This document shows, piece by piece, positions 17,743 to 27,863 of a stretch of 64,000 bases of DNA (positions are counted from its first letter, which is position 1; every line of letters begins with the position of its first letter). Source of the DNA: Rhodospirillales bacterium (GTDB taxonomy: Bacteria; Pseudomonadota; Alphaproteobacteria; Rhodospirillales; Defluviicoccaceae); the NCBI GenBank assembly GCA_016712595.1, contig JADJQT010000004.1, positions 1 to 64,000 on the forward strand, read 5' to 3'. The notes beneath the pieces were generated by a model. It did no database searches. It was not told where the DNA came from and saw only the letters and a program-made list of their open reading frames with translations. Position numbers and translations under genes: made by a program.

Positions 17743-20676
17743 ATGCCAATGAAGCGGCTGTGGTCAACGGACGAACTCGCCGCCCGCTGGACGCTCTGTG
17801 CCGGCGATCTCAAGCTCACAGTCGACCACGGGGAGCAGGCGAAGCTCGGCCTGATGTGTCAGCTCGCCTTCTGGCGAGAGCACGCGCGCTTTCCTGAAGT
17901 TGAGGCGGATATCGCGCCCGCCGTTGTCGAGCATCTCGCCCGTCAGATCGGCGTTTCCGCCGAAGTTCTCGAAGGCTATGATTTCGCCGGCCGCTCCGGG
18001 CGTCGGCACCGCCGCATGGTGCTCGCCCACCTGGCGGTGCGCGAGTTTGGCGAAGAGGAAGAGGCCGCATTCCGCACCTGGCTGCTCGCCGACTGCCTGC
18101 CCGCTGAGCCTGCTCCGTTGGCACTGGAGGAAGCGGTCGCCAGCTGGTTCGCGCGAGAGCGGATCCTGCGTCCCGGCGGCTACCGGCTCGACCGCCTGGT
18201 GCGCTCGGCGCGTGCCGCACATGACGATGCAGTGTTGGCAAGGATTGCCAGTCGCCTGGACGACACCGCACACGAGCGTCTCGATGCGCTGCTCGCCGAC
18301 GACGGCACGGGTACGCCCTATACCCGCCTGTCGGCCGATCCCGGCAAGGTCGGGCTGGACAGCCTCTTGGCCGAAATCGACAAGCTCGCCTTGGTGCGTG
18401 GCATAGGTTTGCCGCGCGATCTGCTCTCCGGCCTTCATCCTGACGCGGCCAAGCGGCTGCGCCGGCGCGCGGCGGTCGAAAGCGCGTGGGAGCTGCGGCG
18501 CCACCCGACGCGGATTCGCTTGCCGCTGCTCGCTGCCTGGGTGCTGCCACGCGAAGCAGAGATCGTGGACGGATTGGTGGAGCTGCTCATCCTCATCACC
18601 CACCGGATCACGGTGGGGGCTGAGCGCAAGGTCGTGGCTGAACTGATCGAGGAGGCGCGCACGGTGCGCGGCAAGACCGGCATCCTGTTCAAGGTGGCAT
18701 CCGCCGTCACCGAAGCGCCCGACGGCGTGGTGCGCGAGGTGATCTTCCCGGTCGTCGACGAGCGCACCTTCCAGGCGCTGGTCAAGGAGGCGATCGCTGC
18801 CGGCACGACACCGGCGCGCCGTGTCCACACCGCGGTGCGCGCGTCCTACGGTTCCTATTACCGGCGCATGATGCCGAAACTGCTCGCCGCCCTGGACTTC
18901 CGTTCGAACAACGGAGCGCACCGGCCGCTCATCGAGGCGTTGCAGCGCGTGCGCGCGGCCGAAGGCGAGGGCCGGCAGTATTTCAGCTGCGGCGATGTGC
19001 CGATTGAGGGAGTCGTGCGGCCGAAGTGGCGCGACATCGTCATCGAAGAGGCGCCCGACGGCGGTATGCGAATTAACCGCATCAACTACGAGATCTGCAT
19101 TCTCCAGACGCTGCGCGAGAAGCTGCGCTGCAAGGAGGTTTGGGTCGAAGGCGCACACCGTTTCCGCAACCCCGACGAGGACCTGCCCGCCGACTACGCC
19201 GAGCGCAGAGCCGGCTGCTATGAGCGGCTTGGATTGCCGACGGACGCACAGGCGTTCACGGCAGCCGCCAAGGCGGAGATCACCGAGGCCCTGGCCGAGC
19301 TGAACCGCACCATGCCGCGCAACTCGCAGGTACGGCTCAAGCCGTGGCGCCGGCATCCGATCGCGGTTACACCGCTGGAGCCGCAGCCCGAGCCGCCGAG
19401 CCTGGAAGCAGTGCGGGCCGAGCTCGGTCGCCGCTGGCCGATGACGGGGCTGCTCGACATCCTCAAGGAAGCCGATCTCCGTATCCGCTTCACCGACGCG
19501 TTCTCGACCGCGGCCTCGCGCGAGGCGACCGACAGGGAGGAGGTGCGACGCCGGCTTCTCCTCTGTCTCTACGGGCTCGGCACCAACGCCGGTCTGAAGC
19601 GCCTGGCGGTCGGCGATCACGGCTTTTCCTATAAGGAACTGCTGCACACCCAAAGGCGCTACGTCGATGCCGAATCACTGCGGGACGCGACGCGCCGCGT
19701 GGTGAATGCCACCCTCGCCGTCCGTGATCCGGCGCTCTGGGGCGAGGGCACGACCGCGTGCGCGGCTGATTCCACCCACTTCGGCGCACTCGATCTGAAC
19801 CTCGTGACCGAGTGGCACGCCCGCTACGGCGGAAGAGGGGTGATGATCTACTGGCACGTCGACACCGGCTCGGTGTGCATCCACTCCTCGCTCAAGCGCT
19901 GCTCGTCGTCCGAAGTCGCCTCGATGATCGAGGGGGTGCTCAGGCATGATACCGACGCCGAGATCGACCGAACCTACGTCGACAGCCACGGGCAGAGCGA
20001 GATTGCGTTCGCTTTCTGCAAGCTCCTCGGCTTTCAGCTGCTACCAAGGCTGAAGAACATCGCCGCCCAGCGGCTCTACTTGCCTGAGGTCGGGATGGCA
20101 GGCGCCTACGCGAACCTGTCTTGTATCCTGACGCGGTCGATCGACTGGGAGCTGATCGAGCAGCAGTATGACGAGATGGTGCGCTACGCCACTGCACTGA
20201 TCGAGCGCACCGCTGACCCGGAAACCATCCTGCGGCGGTTCACAAGGAGCAACGTCCAGCACCCGACCTACCGGGCGCTCGCCGAGCTGGGCAAGGCGAT
20301 GAAGACGGTCTTCCTCTGCCGCTACCTTCGCGACGAGCGGCTCAGGCGCGAGATCCACGAGGGGCTGAACGTGGTGGAGACCTGGAACTCGGCCAATGGC
20401 TTCATCTTCTTCGGCCGCGGCGGCGAGGTGGCTGGCAGCCGCGTTGACGACCAGCACGTCTCGGTTGCCGCCCTCCACCTGCTCCAGTCGTGCCTCGTCT
20501 ACGTCAACACGCTCATGCTCCAGCGCGTGCTGGCGGAACCCGCCTGGTGGGCACGCATGACCGAGGCCGACATGCGCGGGCTGACGCCGCTGCTCTGGGG
20601 GCACGTCTCGCCCTACGGTGCCTTCGACCTCGACATGGACCACCGGCTCGATCTCGAGATCAGGCAGGCCGCATGA
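17743..20676 (+). CDS. tnpA: Tn3-family transposase TnpA
   Basis: A 977-aa full-length Tn3-type transposase, uninterrupted. The N-terminal DNA-binding region (LWSTDELAARWTL) recognises the terminal repeats. The C-terminal DDE catalytic domain shows D676 (CAADSTHFGALDLN), D747 (RTYVDSHGQSEIAFAF) and E879 (NVVETWNSANGFIFFGRGGE). The function is replicative cointegrate formation. ATG 17743 is the first start; ATG 17749 (MKRLWSTDE) has better spacing from AGGGG and may be the one used. Its stop overlaps the recombinase start (ATGA), so the two are co-translated. Confidence 0.95.
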   Translation: MPMKRLWSTDELAARWTLCAGDLKLTVDHGEQAKLGLMCQLAFWREHARFPEVEADIAPAVVEHLARQIGVSAEVLEGYDFAGRSGRRHRRMVLAHLAVREFGEEEEAAFRTWLLADCLPAEPAPLALEEAVASWFARERILRPGGYRLDRLVRSARAAHDDAVLARIASRLDDTAHERLDALLADDGTGTPYTRLSADPGKVGLDSLLAEIDKLALVRGIGLPRDLLSGLHPDAAKRLRRRAAVESAWELRRHPTRIRLPLLAAWVLPREAEIVDGLVELLILITHRITVGAERKVVAELIEEARTVRGKTGILFKVASAVTEAPDGVVREVIFPVVDERTFQALVKEAIAAGTTPARRVHTAVRASYGSYYRRMMPKLLAALDFRSNNGAHRPLIEALQRVRAAEGEGRQYFSCGDVPIEGVVRPKWRDIVIEEAPDGGMRINRINYEICILQTLREKLRCKEVWVEGAHRFRNPDEDLPADYAERRAGCYERLGLPTDAQAFTAAAKAEITEALAELNRTMPRNSQVRLKPWRRHPIAVTPLEPQPEPPSLEAVRAELGRRWPMTGLLDILKEADLRIRFTDAFSTAASREATDREEVRRRLLLCLYGLGTNAGLKRLAVGDHGFSYKELLHTQRRYVDAESLRDATRRVVNATLAVRDPALWGEGTTACAADSTHFGALDLNLVTEWHARYGGRGVMIYWHVDTGSVCIHSSLKRCSSSEVASMIEGVLRHDTDAEIDRTYVDSHGQSEIAFAFCKLLGFQLLPRLKNIAAQRLYLPEVGMAGAYANLSCILTRSIDWELIEQQYDEMVRYATALIERTADPETILRRFTRSNVQHPTYRALAELGKAMKTVFLCRYLRDERLRREIHEGLNVVETWNSANGFIFFGRGGEVAGSRVDDQHVSVAALHLLQSCLVYVNTLMLQRVLAEPAWWARMTEADMRGLTPLLWGHVSPYGAFDLDMDHRLDLEIRQAA

Positions 20677-21292
20677 GCCGCGGCGACTCTTTACAGAAAG
20701 CGCGTTTCGTCAAGAACGCGCCACCCTGTCCGTCGAGCCGGCAAGGGGTTGTGGTGATGCCGGCACCGCCGTCCAGCGGGCGAACTGTCAAGAGTGACGC
20801 GTCCGGCACCGCGGACGGGCACGAGCGGGAAAGGAACTTCCTCGCCGAGGGCGAGATCGCCGCCCTCCTCCAGGCAGCGAAGGCAGGCCGACACGGCGTG
20901 CGCGATCACCTCCTCGTCCTGATGATGTATCGGCACGGGATGCGGGTGAGCGAGACCGTCGACCTGCGCCGCAACGAGGTCGACCTCGACCGATCGCGCT
21001 TGTGGGTGCGGCGACTGAAGAACGGCCTCTCGGTCGAGCAGCCGATCCCCGGCGACGAGTTGCGCGCGATCCGGCGTTATCTCGCGACGCGGTCCGACCC
21101 TCTGCCTTGGCTGTTCATCTCCGAACGCGGGCAGCCGCTCACCCGGCAGTCGGTGAACTACCTGGTCGCAACCGCGGCCCGGCGCGCCGGACTGTCGCCG
21201 GTGAACCCGCACATGCTGCGACACTCCTGCGGCTTTTACCTCGCGAACCGCGGCTACGACTTGCGCCTCATTCAGGACTATCTCGGCCACCG
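20673..21292 (+). pseudogene. Tn3-associated tyrosine recombinase, split by IS21
   Basis: Starts by ATGA overlap with tnpA. The sequence carries the tyrosine recombinase catalytic domain: LLVLMMYRHGMRVSETVDLR (first Arg), PHMLRHSCGFYLANRG (HxxR) and LRLIQDYLGHR. The IS21 left end at 21293 removes the continuation. A remnant of the C-terminus may survive beyond the IS at 23850-23903 (reading RRSEGHWH and stop), where family members end in a similar Arg-Phe-Glu-Gly-x-Trp block, but the Tyr segment is not readable across the junction. It would resolve cointegrates made by TnpA; loss would leave cointegrates unresolved. Confidence 0.8.
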
Positions 21293-21407
21293 TGTGAATC
21301 GGCGTGGAATAAGGACCCCGTGTTCGGGGTGATCGGCGTTCAATCGGGACCCCCGGCGCGGAGGGTTCACAGTGGCTTCCCTGAGGAACAGGGGAGCCTG
21401 GGTTGGG

Positions 21408-22919
21408 ATGCTGGTTGTGGAGACGATTGCGAAGATCCGCCGCGCCTTTTTCGTTCATGAGAAGCCGATCAAGGTGATTTGCCGGGAGCTTCGGGTATCG
21501 CGGAAAGTGGTTCGCAAGGTGATCCGGTCGAATGCAACGGAGTTTCGCTATGAGCGGAGCACGCAGCCGTTGCCGAAGCTCGGCCCGTGGCGGGAACGGC
21601 TCGATGCGCTGTTGCTGGCGAACGAGCGGCAGGCGCCGCGTGAGCGGCTGACGCGGATCCGGGTGTTCGAGGAGTTGCGCCAGCTGGGCTACGACGGGGG
21701 CTATGACGCAGTTCGGCGTTATGCCAGTGCCTGGCGTCGGCAGCGTGGTTCGGCAACGTCGGAAGCCTACGTGCCGCTCAGCTTTGCGCCGGGCGAGGCG
21801 TACCAGTTCGACTGGAGCCATGAGATCGTCCGGATCAACGGGGTGACGGTGCCGGTGAAGGTGGCGCATGTCCGGCTCTGCCACAGCCGCATGTTGTTTG
21901 TCCGCGCTTATCCACGCGAAACGCAGGAGATGGTTTTCGATGCCCACGACCGGGCATTCTCGTTCTTCAAGGGAAGCTGTACGCGCGGCATCTACGACAA
22001 CATGAAGACGGCGGTGGAGACGGTGTTCGTCGGTAAGGACCGGCAGTTCAACCGCCGTTTTCTGCAGATGTGCAGCCATTATCTCGTCGAGCCAACAGCA
22101 TGTACGCCGGCGTCGGGATGGGAGAAGGGGCAGGTCGAGAACCAGGTTGGTCTGGTGCGCGAACGCTTCTTCACACCGCGGCTACGGGTCAGCAGCTACG
22201 AGGAGTTGAACGCGCTGCTGCTCGATCGCTGCGTCGCCCACGCTAAAGCGCATCGGCACCCCGAGATCGCCGGTCAGACAGTCTGGCAGGCTTTTGAGGC
22301 AGAGCGGCCGTACCTGGTGCCGATTGCCACGGGTTCAACGGGTCGGTTCGACGGCTACCACGCGGTTACGGCTGCTGTCTCCAAGACCTGCCTGGTTCGT
22401 TTTGATACCAACAAGTACTCGGTCTCCTCGGGCGCCGTCGGCCGCCCCGTCGAAGTCCAGGCCTATGCCGATCGCGTGGTCATTCGCCAAGATGGGGTGA
22501 TCGTCGGCGAGCATGCCCGCTCATTCGGCCGCGGGCAGTGCATTTACAATCCCTGGCACTATGTGCCGGTGTTGGCGCGCAAGCCGGGGGCGTTGAGGAA
22601 CGGCGCACCGTTCAAGGACTGGGTGCTGCCGGCGAACCTGGAGCGGGTGCGGCGCAAGCTGCAGGGCTCGGCCGACGGCGACCGGCAAATGGTGGCCATT
22701 CTCTCGGCCGTACTCGCCGATGGCTTGCAGGCCGTCGAAGCCGCCTGTAGCGAAGCCCTTGGGCAGGGCGTTCATTCCGCCGACATCGTCCTCAACATTC
22801 TCGCGCGCAAGCGGGATCTGGGACCAGCGGTAACCATCCTGACCCCTGCCGCGCTGCGACTGCGCTACCCGCCGATTGCCGATTGTGCCCGCTATGACCG
22901 CTTGCGGAAGGTCAGCTGA
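21408..22919 (+). CDS. istA: IS21-family transposase IstA
   Basis: About 503 aa from ATG 21408 (MLVVETIAKIRRAFF); a longer GTG start at 21372 exists. An HTH (ICRELRVSRKVVRKVIRS) is followed by the DDE domain with QFDWSHE (first Asp) and ARAFSF-like segments: FDAHDRAFSFFKGSCTRGIY carries the second Asp region, and KGQVENQVGLVRERFF the Glu. Intact. The stop overlaps the istB start as TGATG, typical coupling for this family. Paralogue of 61362-62876 but clearly diverged in sequence. Confidence 0.92.
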   Translation: MLVVETIAKIRRAFFVHEKPIKVICRELRVSRKVVRKVIRSNATEFRYERSTQPLPKLGPWRERLDALLLANERQAPRERLTRIRVFEELRQLGYDGGYDAVRRYASAWRRQRGSATSEAYVPLSFAPGEAYQFDWSHEIVRINGVTVPVKVAHVRLCHSRMLFVRAYPRETQEMVFDAHDRAFSFFKGSCTRGIYDNMKTAVETVFVGKDRQFNRRFLQMCSHYLVEPTACTPASGWEKGQVENQVGLVRERFFTPRLRVSSYEELNALLLDRCVAHAKAHRHPEIAGQTVWQAFEAERPYLVPIATGSTGRFDGYHAVTAAVSKTCLVRFDTNKYSVSSGAVGRPVEVQAYADRVVIRQDGVIVGEHARSFGRGQCIYNPWHYVPVLARKPGALRNGAPFKDWVLPANLERVRRKLQGSADGDRQMVAILSAVLADGLQAVEAACSEALGQGVHSADIVLNILARKRDLGPAVTILTPAALRLRYPPIADCARYDRLRKVS

Positions 22920-23647
22920 TGCACCGGAGCGAGATCTTCGAGCTGATGGGCGCGCTCAAGCTCTACGGAATGCGTGCTGCCTACGATGAGGTGATGGCGT
23001 CAGGCATCAAGCGTCAGCATGAGCCACCGCACATCGTCGGTGATCTGCTCAAGGCGGAAATCGCCGAGAAACAGGCCCGCTCGATCAAGTACCAGCTGAC
23101 CATCGCCAAGCTGCCGCTGGCCAAGGACATCGACGACTTCCAGTTCGGGGATACGCCGATCAATGAGGGGCTGATCCGCGAGCTTGCGACCGGTACGTTC
23201 CTCGCACAGCAACGCAACGCCGTGCTGATTGGCGGTACAGGGACCGGCAAGAGCCATTTGGCGATCGCTGTCGCCAGAGCGTGTATTCGCGGCGGCGCTC
23301 GCGGCCGCTTCTACACCGCCGTCGACGTGGTAAACCGGTTGGAGAGCGAGGCCCGTACCGGACGTCAGGGCCGCCTGGCCGACCATCTTGTTCGTCTCGA
23401 CTTCGTCGTCCTCGACGAACTGGGCTATCTGCCGTTCGCCCAAACCGGCGGTCAGTTGCTGTTCCACCTGATCAGCCGGCTCTACGAGCGCACCTCGGTC
23501 CTCGTCACCACCAATCTCGCCTTTGGCGAGTGGCCGAGCGTCTTTGGTGATGCCAAGATGACGACAGCACTGCTCGATCGCCTGACTCATCACTGCGAGA
23601 TCATCGAGACCGGCAACGAAAGCTGGCGCTTCAAAAACCGCGCCTGA
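22919..23647 (+). CDS. istB: IS21-family helper ATPase IstB
   Basis: A 242-aa AAA+ ATPase: Walker A GGTGTGKSHLAIA, Walker B LDFVVLDELGYLPF, sensor region VLVTTNLAFGEWPSVFGD and a DRLTHHCEIIET tail. IstB helps IstA assemble on DNA and controls target choice. It is complete and translationally coupled to istA. About 200 bp of non-coding IS end follow, including the terminal repeats. Confidence 0.93.
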   Translation: MHRSEIFELMGALKLYGMRAAYDEVMASGIKRQHEPPHIVGDLLKAEIAEKQARSIKYQLTIAKLPLAKDIDDFQFGDTPINEGLIRELATGTFLAQQRNAVLIGGTGTGKSHLAIAVARACIRGGARGRFYTAVDVVNRLESEARTGRQGRLADHLVRLDFVVLDELGYLPFAQTGGQLLFHLISRLYERTSVLVTTNLAFGEWPSVFGDAKMTTALLDRLTHHCEIIETGNESWRFKNRA

Positions 23648-23909
23648 GCCGAAGCCAGAACACTCCTCCCCACAGATTGTCCAGGTGGGCAAACAGGCAC
23701 CTCCCGCGCGCGTCGCTCCGTCGCTCGTCAAGACACTCCGCGCCACGCGCGGGCCCCTCCTGTTCGCTACCTGGACAACCACCCAACCCAACAAAAAGGG
23801 GGTCCCTTTTGAATGCCGATTGGGGGTCCCAATTCAGTGCCGATTGACAGAGCTCACGGCATCACCACTGCGCGACCGCAGATCTGAGGGCCACTGGCAT
23901 TGATCGTAA

Positions 23910-23938
23910 ATGGCCAAAACGCACAGCTTCGCGGTCAC
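23910..23938 (-). repeat. Tn3 right terminal inverted repeat
   Basis: Exact inverse of 17654-17682; the fragment of the interrupted transglycosylase gene starts directly after it. Confidence 0.85.
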
Positions 23939-24424
23939 GAGGCCTACTGGAGTTGGCGGCTGACCTGGAACCCCTTCGCAATTTACCAGCCCGCCTCGAG
24001 CGCCGTCGGCATGTACCAGTTGACCGATGCCGCGTTCGCCGACGCGCAGCACTACTGCATACGCCAGCACACCGTCGTCGAAGAGAGCTGCCGGTTCAGC
24101 GGCTTCTACTCCCGGATCTTTCCGAGCCATGCCATCGAACTCACGGCGGTGCTTCTCGACCGCAATGTCACGGCGATCCTCGCTGGCAAGCGCGACGGTC
24201 GGGCGAGCCCGCAACAGGTGCAGGATCTCGCCGCCGTCATCCATCTCTGTGGCTCGGGACCTGCCCGCGCTTTCGCCCACCGCGGCTTTCGTCTGATGGC
24301 CGGCGAGCGGTGCGGCGACCAGGTCGTCGCGAAGTATCTTGCCGATGTCAATGCGATGAAGCGGCGATTCCTGCGCCTCGCCGCCATACAAGGATCACCT
24401 GCTCAAGAGGTGACCCGGAAGTAG
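23939..24424 (+). pseudogene. Lytic transglycosylase (SLT-like) fragment, 5' end removed by Tn3
   Basis: The frame after the Tn3 right repeat reads EAYWSWRLTWNPFAIYQPASSAVGMYQLTDAAF, the Ser/Gly-Met-Tyr-Gln core typical of soluble lytic transglycosylases, then a helical C-terminal half ending at 24424. The N-terminal part, including the catalytic Glu region, is missing. VirB1-like transglycosylases open peptidoglycan for type IV secretion, so it could once have served the transfer system, but nothing else here shows that. The 175 bp to the next gene hold only the 3' end of another open frame (HLFGIIGWAFPKTG, stop 24603). Confidence 0.6.
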
Positions 24425-24600
24425 CGCGGAAGGGTCCAACTGCCGCCGCTGCGTGGCCTAATTTGTCACCGCCCTACACAGATCAGCGCCGCCACATAGC
24501 CGCTCACGCCCACGCCGCGCCGTCAACCCACCTCAGCCGCGGCCTTCGCCGGATGCGTACACCTGTTCGGCATCATCGGCTGGGCCTTTCCCAAGACGGG

Positions 24601-25659
24601 CTAGCTCGGGCCGAAAACCTCGTCATAAGACGGTGAAAGCAGATTGATCTTCCTGAACCCAGGATATCGGGGCTGATCAAAGTATCGGCCATCCATCGCC
24701 GGGCCGCCCGGGTCACGTTTGCCCGCAAGGCGTACAAAAGCATAGTAGCCGCGGTCGGGCGATGGGCTCGCCAGCAACTCACCGCCGGACAAGAGGGTGT
24801 CAAACCGCGCCGCTGCGCGTGCGGTCAACGCCGAAGGTATTGATCCCTCGGAGACCGCCTCGATGGCGGTATGAGCAAAAATGACAGATTCGGCACTCGA
24901 TGGACCGATCAGGTTAGCGTAGATCCAGGCGAAGCGATCTTCCAGCTCCCTAGGCAACAGGAGATAGGCGAAACGATAGCCGTTTATCGCCAATTGCTTG
25001 CAAGGACTGATCAATCGTATTGTGAGTTCAGGGTTCAGCGCCGACGAGGCTTCAGCGGCGATATGGTCCCACGCCAGATATTGCAGGCTTCCATCGACAA
25101 AGACGAACGATCCAGTTCGCTCTTGCCATCGGCGGATCTGCTCTATCGTCTCCCTCGGCACGGCCCTGCCCGCGTACCAGATGGGATCGCTCAGCAGCAG
25201 AAGACTCCGTGTGTTGGGGAGATTGAGTTCGAATGACGGCTCAAAGGCCTGAACCATGGACGCTGCCTCGAGCCCGATACCGTAGCGGGTGAGGCCAGTC
25301 GGCAGGGTGTGATAGAGCGGCGGTACGAACCAGCCTGTCTTGATACCTGCCTCAGCCACCCACGCCACGACGGTCGAGATGAGCGGGCTGGCGCCCGCAC
25401 CGGCGAGCACGGCAGCGGGCGCGTCGTGGTCGAGCCTATTGTGCAGCGCTACAATCTCGGCAGCGAGCGCCTCATCCGCGTCGAAATAGACATAATCGCG
25501 GAAGTCGGCGCCCGCGCATCGCGCGCGCACTTCGTCTAGCAGCGGTTGAGCAAACGGGTTTTCGCATTGCCAGCCAGACAGCATGCGCCCCCGGTTGCCA
25601 TCGCCAAGGTCAAAGGCAAGATGGCGATAATGTTCGTTGGTTTCGGAAGACGTGGTCAC
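24601..25659 (-). CDS. PLP-dependent aminotransferase (class I/II fold)
   Basis: About 352 aa from GTG 25659, chosen because AAGGA lies 7 bases upstream, right after the stop of the ATP-grasp gene. Fold type I features: SFVFVDGSLQYL (Asp about 189, pyridine-N contact) and LISPCKQLAINGYRFAYLL, whose Lys (about 221) should hold PLP, followed by the conserved small-residue turn and Arg. No signal peptide. Together with the ATP-grasp gene it forms a two-gene minus-strand operon. Likely an amino group donor or decarboxylase-like step on an amino acid or ketoacid made by the cluster; the substrate cannot be read from sequence. Confidence 0.72.
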   Translation of the reverse strand: MTTSSETNEHYRHLAFDLGDGNRGRMLSGWQCENPFAQPLLDEVRARCAGADFRDYVYFDADEALAAEIVALHNRLDHDAPAAVLAGAGASPLISTVVAWVAEAGIKTGWFVPPLYHTLPTGLTRYGIGLEAASMVQAFEPSFELNLPNTRSLLLLSDPIWYAGRAVPRETIEQIRRWQERTGSFVFVDGSLQYLAWDHIAAEASSALNPELTIRLISPCKQLAINGYRFAYLLLPRELEDRFAWIYANLIGPSSAESVIFAHTAIEAVSEGSIPSALTARAAARFDTLLSGGELLASPSPDRGYYAFVRLAGKRDPGGPAMDGRYFDQPRYPGFRKINLLSPSYDEVFGPS

Positions 25660-25663
25660 GCCG

Positions 25664-26737
25664 TCATTCCTTGCCGGTAAGGCGGCGACCATATCGGGCC
25701 GTTGCTCCGAGCGACAGTCCGCCACGCCGCCCATGGCCGATGCGGTTGGCGGGGGCGCTCCTGATCATTGCATCGATAATGCTGGCGGGCGAGATGCCCG
25801 CGGCGCCGAATGCGCCCAGAAAGGGCGAGTCCAGCCCAAGATGGATATCGGGTGTTAATTCGATCGCGACGAAACGGCCGCCGCAGATCCTGCCGTCGAC
25901 ACGAAGTGGGCCGACCGGGCCAAGGAAGCGGATCAGTTGGCGCACCCTCTCCCAAAGCCGATCCCCGAGATCGGTATGCCGGCACCCGATCATCCAGCGT
26001 CGATCGGCGGAAATCTTTTCTGACATGGTCAACAAGCGCTCCGCAAACGGGCACTCGCCGCGCTCATCCCGGAAGACCGAAATGCAACGGAGATCAATCT
26101 CGCCTTCGGATTCGATGACGCAAAGCGAGATTTCTTCACCGCGAAGAAAGGGCTCGATGATCACCGGCCCCAAGCCTTGCTCGAACAGTTGCTTTGCGCG
26201 GTCCATGGCAGGACCGGGTTGTTCGCAAAAGGAAGCGTCCTCAACGCCGATTGAGCATGCAGAATAAAGTGGCTTTACCACCACCGGGAATTGTAATTTT
26301 CGGCACCGCTCAAGCGCCTCGCTGCCCGACTCGTCGGAATGGACCACGATATCTAGAGCACAATCGATCCCGGCCGCTCTGAGAAGGTGCTTGCTTAGCG
26401 ATTTGTCCTGACAGGCGGCCTGAGCGTAGGCATCGGCCCCGATATAGGTCAGGTCGAGTGCTTCACAAATTGCCGGCACAATGGCGGTCCGGCTGCGCGA
26501 CTCGCCGCCGCGCCAGAGCGGGAGCACAATTCGCCCCTGATAGCGTTCGGCTTCCGACGCGAACTGGCGTACCGACGATATCACTTCCGCTTTCCGTCCG
26601 CCGGACAAGATCCACGCGCGAACCTGCTCCACTTCCGGCCAAGTAGGGTTGTCCCAGTCGAAGATCGTCTCACGCGATGGGCCGTCCTCGACGATATCGC
26701 CGACAAGAACGATGTCACGTGCCGCTGGAGACTCCAT
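25664..26737 (-). CDS. ATP-grasp ligase, D-Ala-D-Ala ligase-like
   Basis: About 357 aa from ATG 26737 (MESPAARDIVLVGDIVED). ATP-grasp signs: LDLTYIGADAYAQAACQDK (substrate loop and Lys), LQFPVVVKPLYSACSIGV (nucleotide-binding Lys and small-residue loop), GPVIIEPFLRGEEISLCVI, and a C-terminal GPLRVDGRICGGRFVAIELTPD with acidic metal ligands. Enzymes of this type join a carboxylate to an amine with ATP. A further upstream in-frame start (26767) lies inside IS630 and is not native. The IS630 element begins 6 bp before the start codon, so the natural promoter has been displaced. Stops 4 bp before the aminotransferase start. Confidence 0.75.
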   Translation of the reverse strand: MESPAARDIVLVGDIVEDGPSRETIFDWDNPTWPEVEQVRAWILSGGRKAEVISSVRQFASEAERYQGRIVLPLWRGGESRSRTAIVPAICEALDLTYIGADAYAQAACQDKSLSKHLLRAAGIDCALDIVVHSDESGSEALERCRKLQFPVVVKPLYSACSIGVEDASFCEQPGPAMDRAKQLFEQGLGPVIIEPFLRGEEISLCVIESEGEIDLRCISVFRDERGECPFAERLLTMSEKISADRRWMIGCRHTDLGDRLWERVRQLIRFLGPVGPLRVDGRICGGRFVAIELTPDIHLGLDSPFLGAFGAAGISPASIIDAMIRSAPANRIGHGRRGGLSLGATARYGRRLTGKE

Positions 26738-26742
26738 GGCTA

Positions 26743-27863
26743 AGCAGGATTCCCTTGGGCGATCCACATATGGCAGGCTCTGGTGGAGGGATCACTGGAT
26801 TTTGGTGTTGTCATGGCGGGTCGTCCTCGGGTAGTGGCGACGGCGGAGCAGTGCGAGGAGTTGCGTGCGCTGGCCGGTTCGCCGGATCGGGCGGAAGCGG
26901 ATCGGGCGCGGTCGATTTTGTTGTCGCTGCAGGGTTGGTCGAGCGCTCGGATTGCCGAAGCGTTTTCGGTCGAGCCGAACAGCGTGCGCCATTGGCGCTG
27001 GACGTTCAGTCGCGAGGGGTGGCGGGCCTGCGCGCCCGCAAGGCACCGGGGCCGGAGCCGGTGAAGGCGCGGGCGGCGCTGGCGGTGGTCTCGGCAGTGC
27101 TGACGGACGAGGTTGCCGATCGGCGGAACTGGACGCTGCCGCGGTTGCAGAACGAGATCGAGCGGCGCACCGGCGAGCGGATTTCAAGTCGCGGCTGAGC
27201 GTGGTGATGCGCAAAAGGGGCTTTCGCTGGCGGCGACCCCGGCACACGCTGAAGGGGCGGCAGGACGCCCAGGCCGTCGATCGCTCCGGCCTGCGGCTTC
27301 GTCTGCTGAAGCAGCAGGCCCAGGCCGGCGACATCGTGCTGCTGTTCGAAGACGAGTCCGAGGCGCTCACCCATCCTTATCTCGCGCATGTGTGGGCCGG
27401 GCGCGGCGCCGACCTGCGCGTCGCAGCGCCCGGCCAGGCGCGCAAGGTGGCGATGATCGGCGCGCTCGACTTCGCGGCCGGCACGCTGGTCGTCGAGACC
27501 AGCCGGAGCAAGCGAAGCAGCGATTTCATCGCTCTGCTGACGCGGCTCGACGAGCTCCATGGCCCGCGCCCCGGCCGACCGACCGAAGCCGGGTCGTGCT
27601 CGTCATCGACAACGGTCCCATTCATACCAGCAAGGCGTCGTGCCGCCCTCGCCGCGCGGCCATGGCTGTGCGTCGAATGGCTGCCGAGGTACGCCCCCGA
27701 GTTGAACGACATCGAACATGCTTGGCGTGACCTGAAGCGGCATTTCCTCGCCCATCAGACCTTCCGAGACCTCGACCATCTCGACCGCGCCATCCATGCT
27801 GCCGTCACTGACCTCAACAACGAACGCCAATCCAAAACGTGTGCAAACCTACGAATCGCTGCT
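26743..27863 (+). mobile_element. IS630-family element, copy 1
   Basis: Ends AGCAGGATTCCC (26743) and, inverted, AGCAGCGATTCG (27863) are flanked by TA on both sides (26741-26742, 27864-27865), the TA duplication of IS630/Tc1. It is nearly identical to the copy at 33006-34122. Confidence 0.88.

Larger units (their letters stand above)
21293..23849 (+). mobile_element. IS21-family insertion sequence, copy 1 (2557 bp)
   Basis: Imperfect ends beginning TGTGAATCGGCGTGGAATAA (21293) and, inverted, TGTCAATCGGCACTGAATTG (23849), each with internal GGGACCCC-type repeats as usual for IS21. It carries istA and istB. No target duplication was recognised. Confidence 0.88.
17654..23938. mobile_element. 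Tn3-family transposon with tyrosine recombinase, interrupted by IS21
   Basis: A perfect 29-bp inverted repeat at 17654-17682 and 23910-23938 bounds a unit holding an intact Tn3 transposase and a tyrosine recombinase in the position of tnpI. A complete IS21-family element (21293-23849) sits in the recombinase gene. The usual repeat of the family is about 38 bp, and no 5-bp duplication is evident (GCCCC left, GAGGC right), so the outer limits may extend a few bases or one end may have been rearranged. The right end interrupts a lytic transglycosylase gene. No cargo other than the recombinase is present. Confidence 0.82.

Noticed and set aside
27366..27712. Minus-strand open frames within the IS630 copies
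   Set aside because: They are shadows of the transposase and occur identically in both copies.
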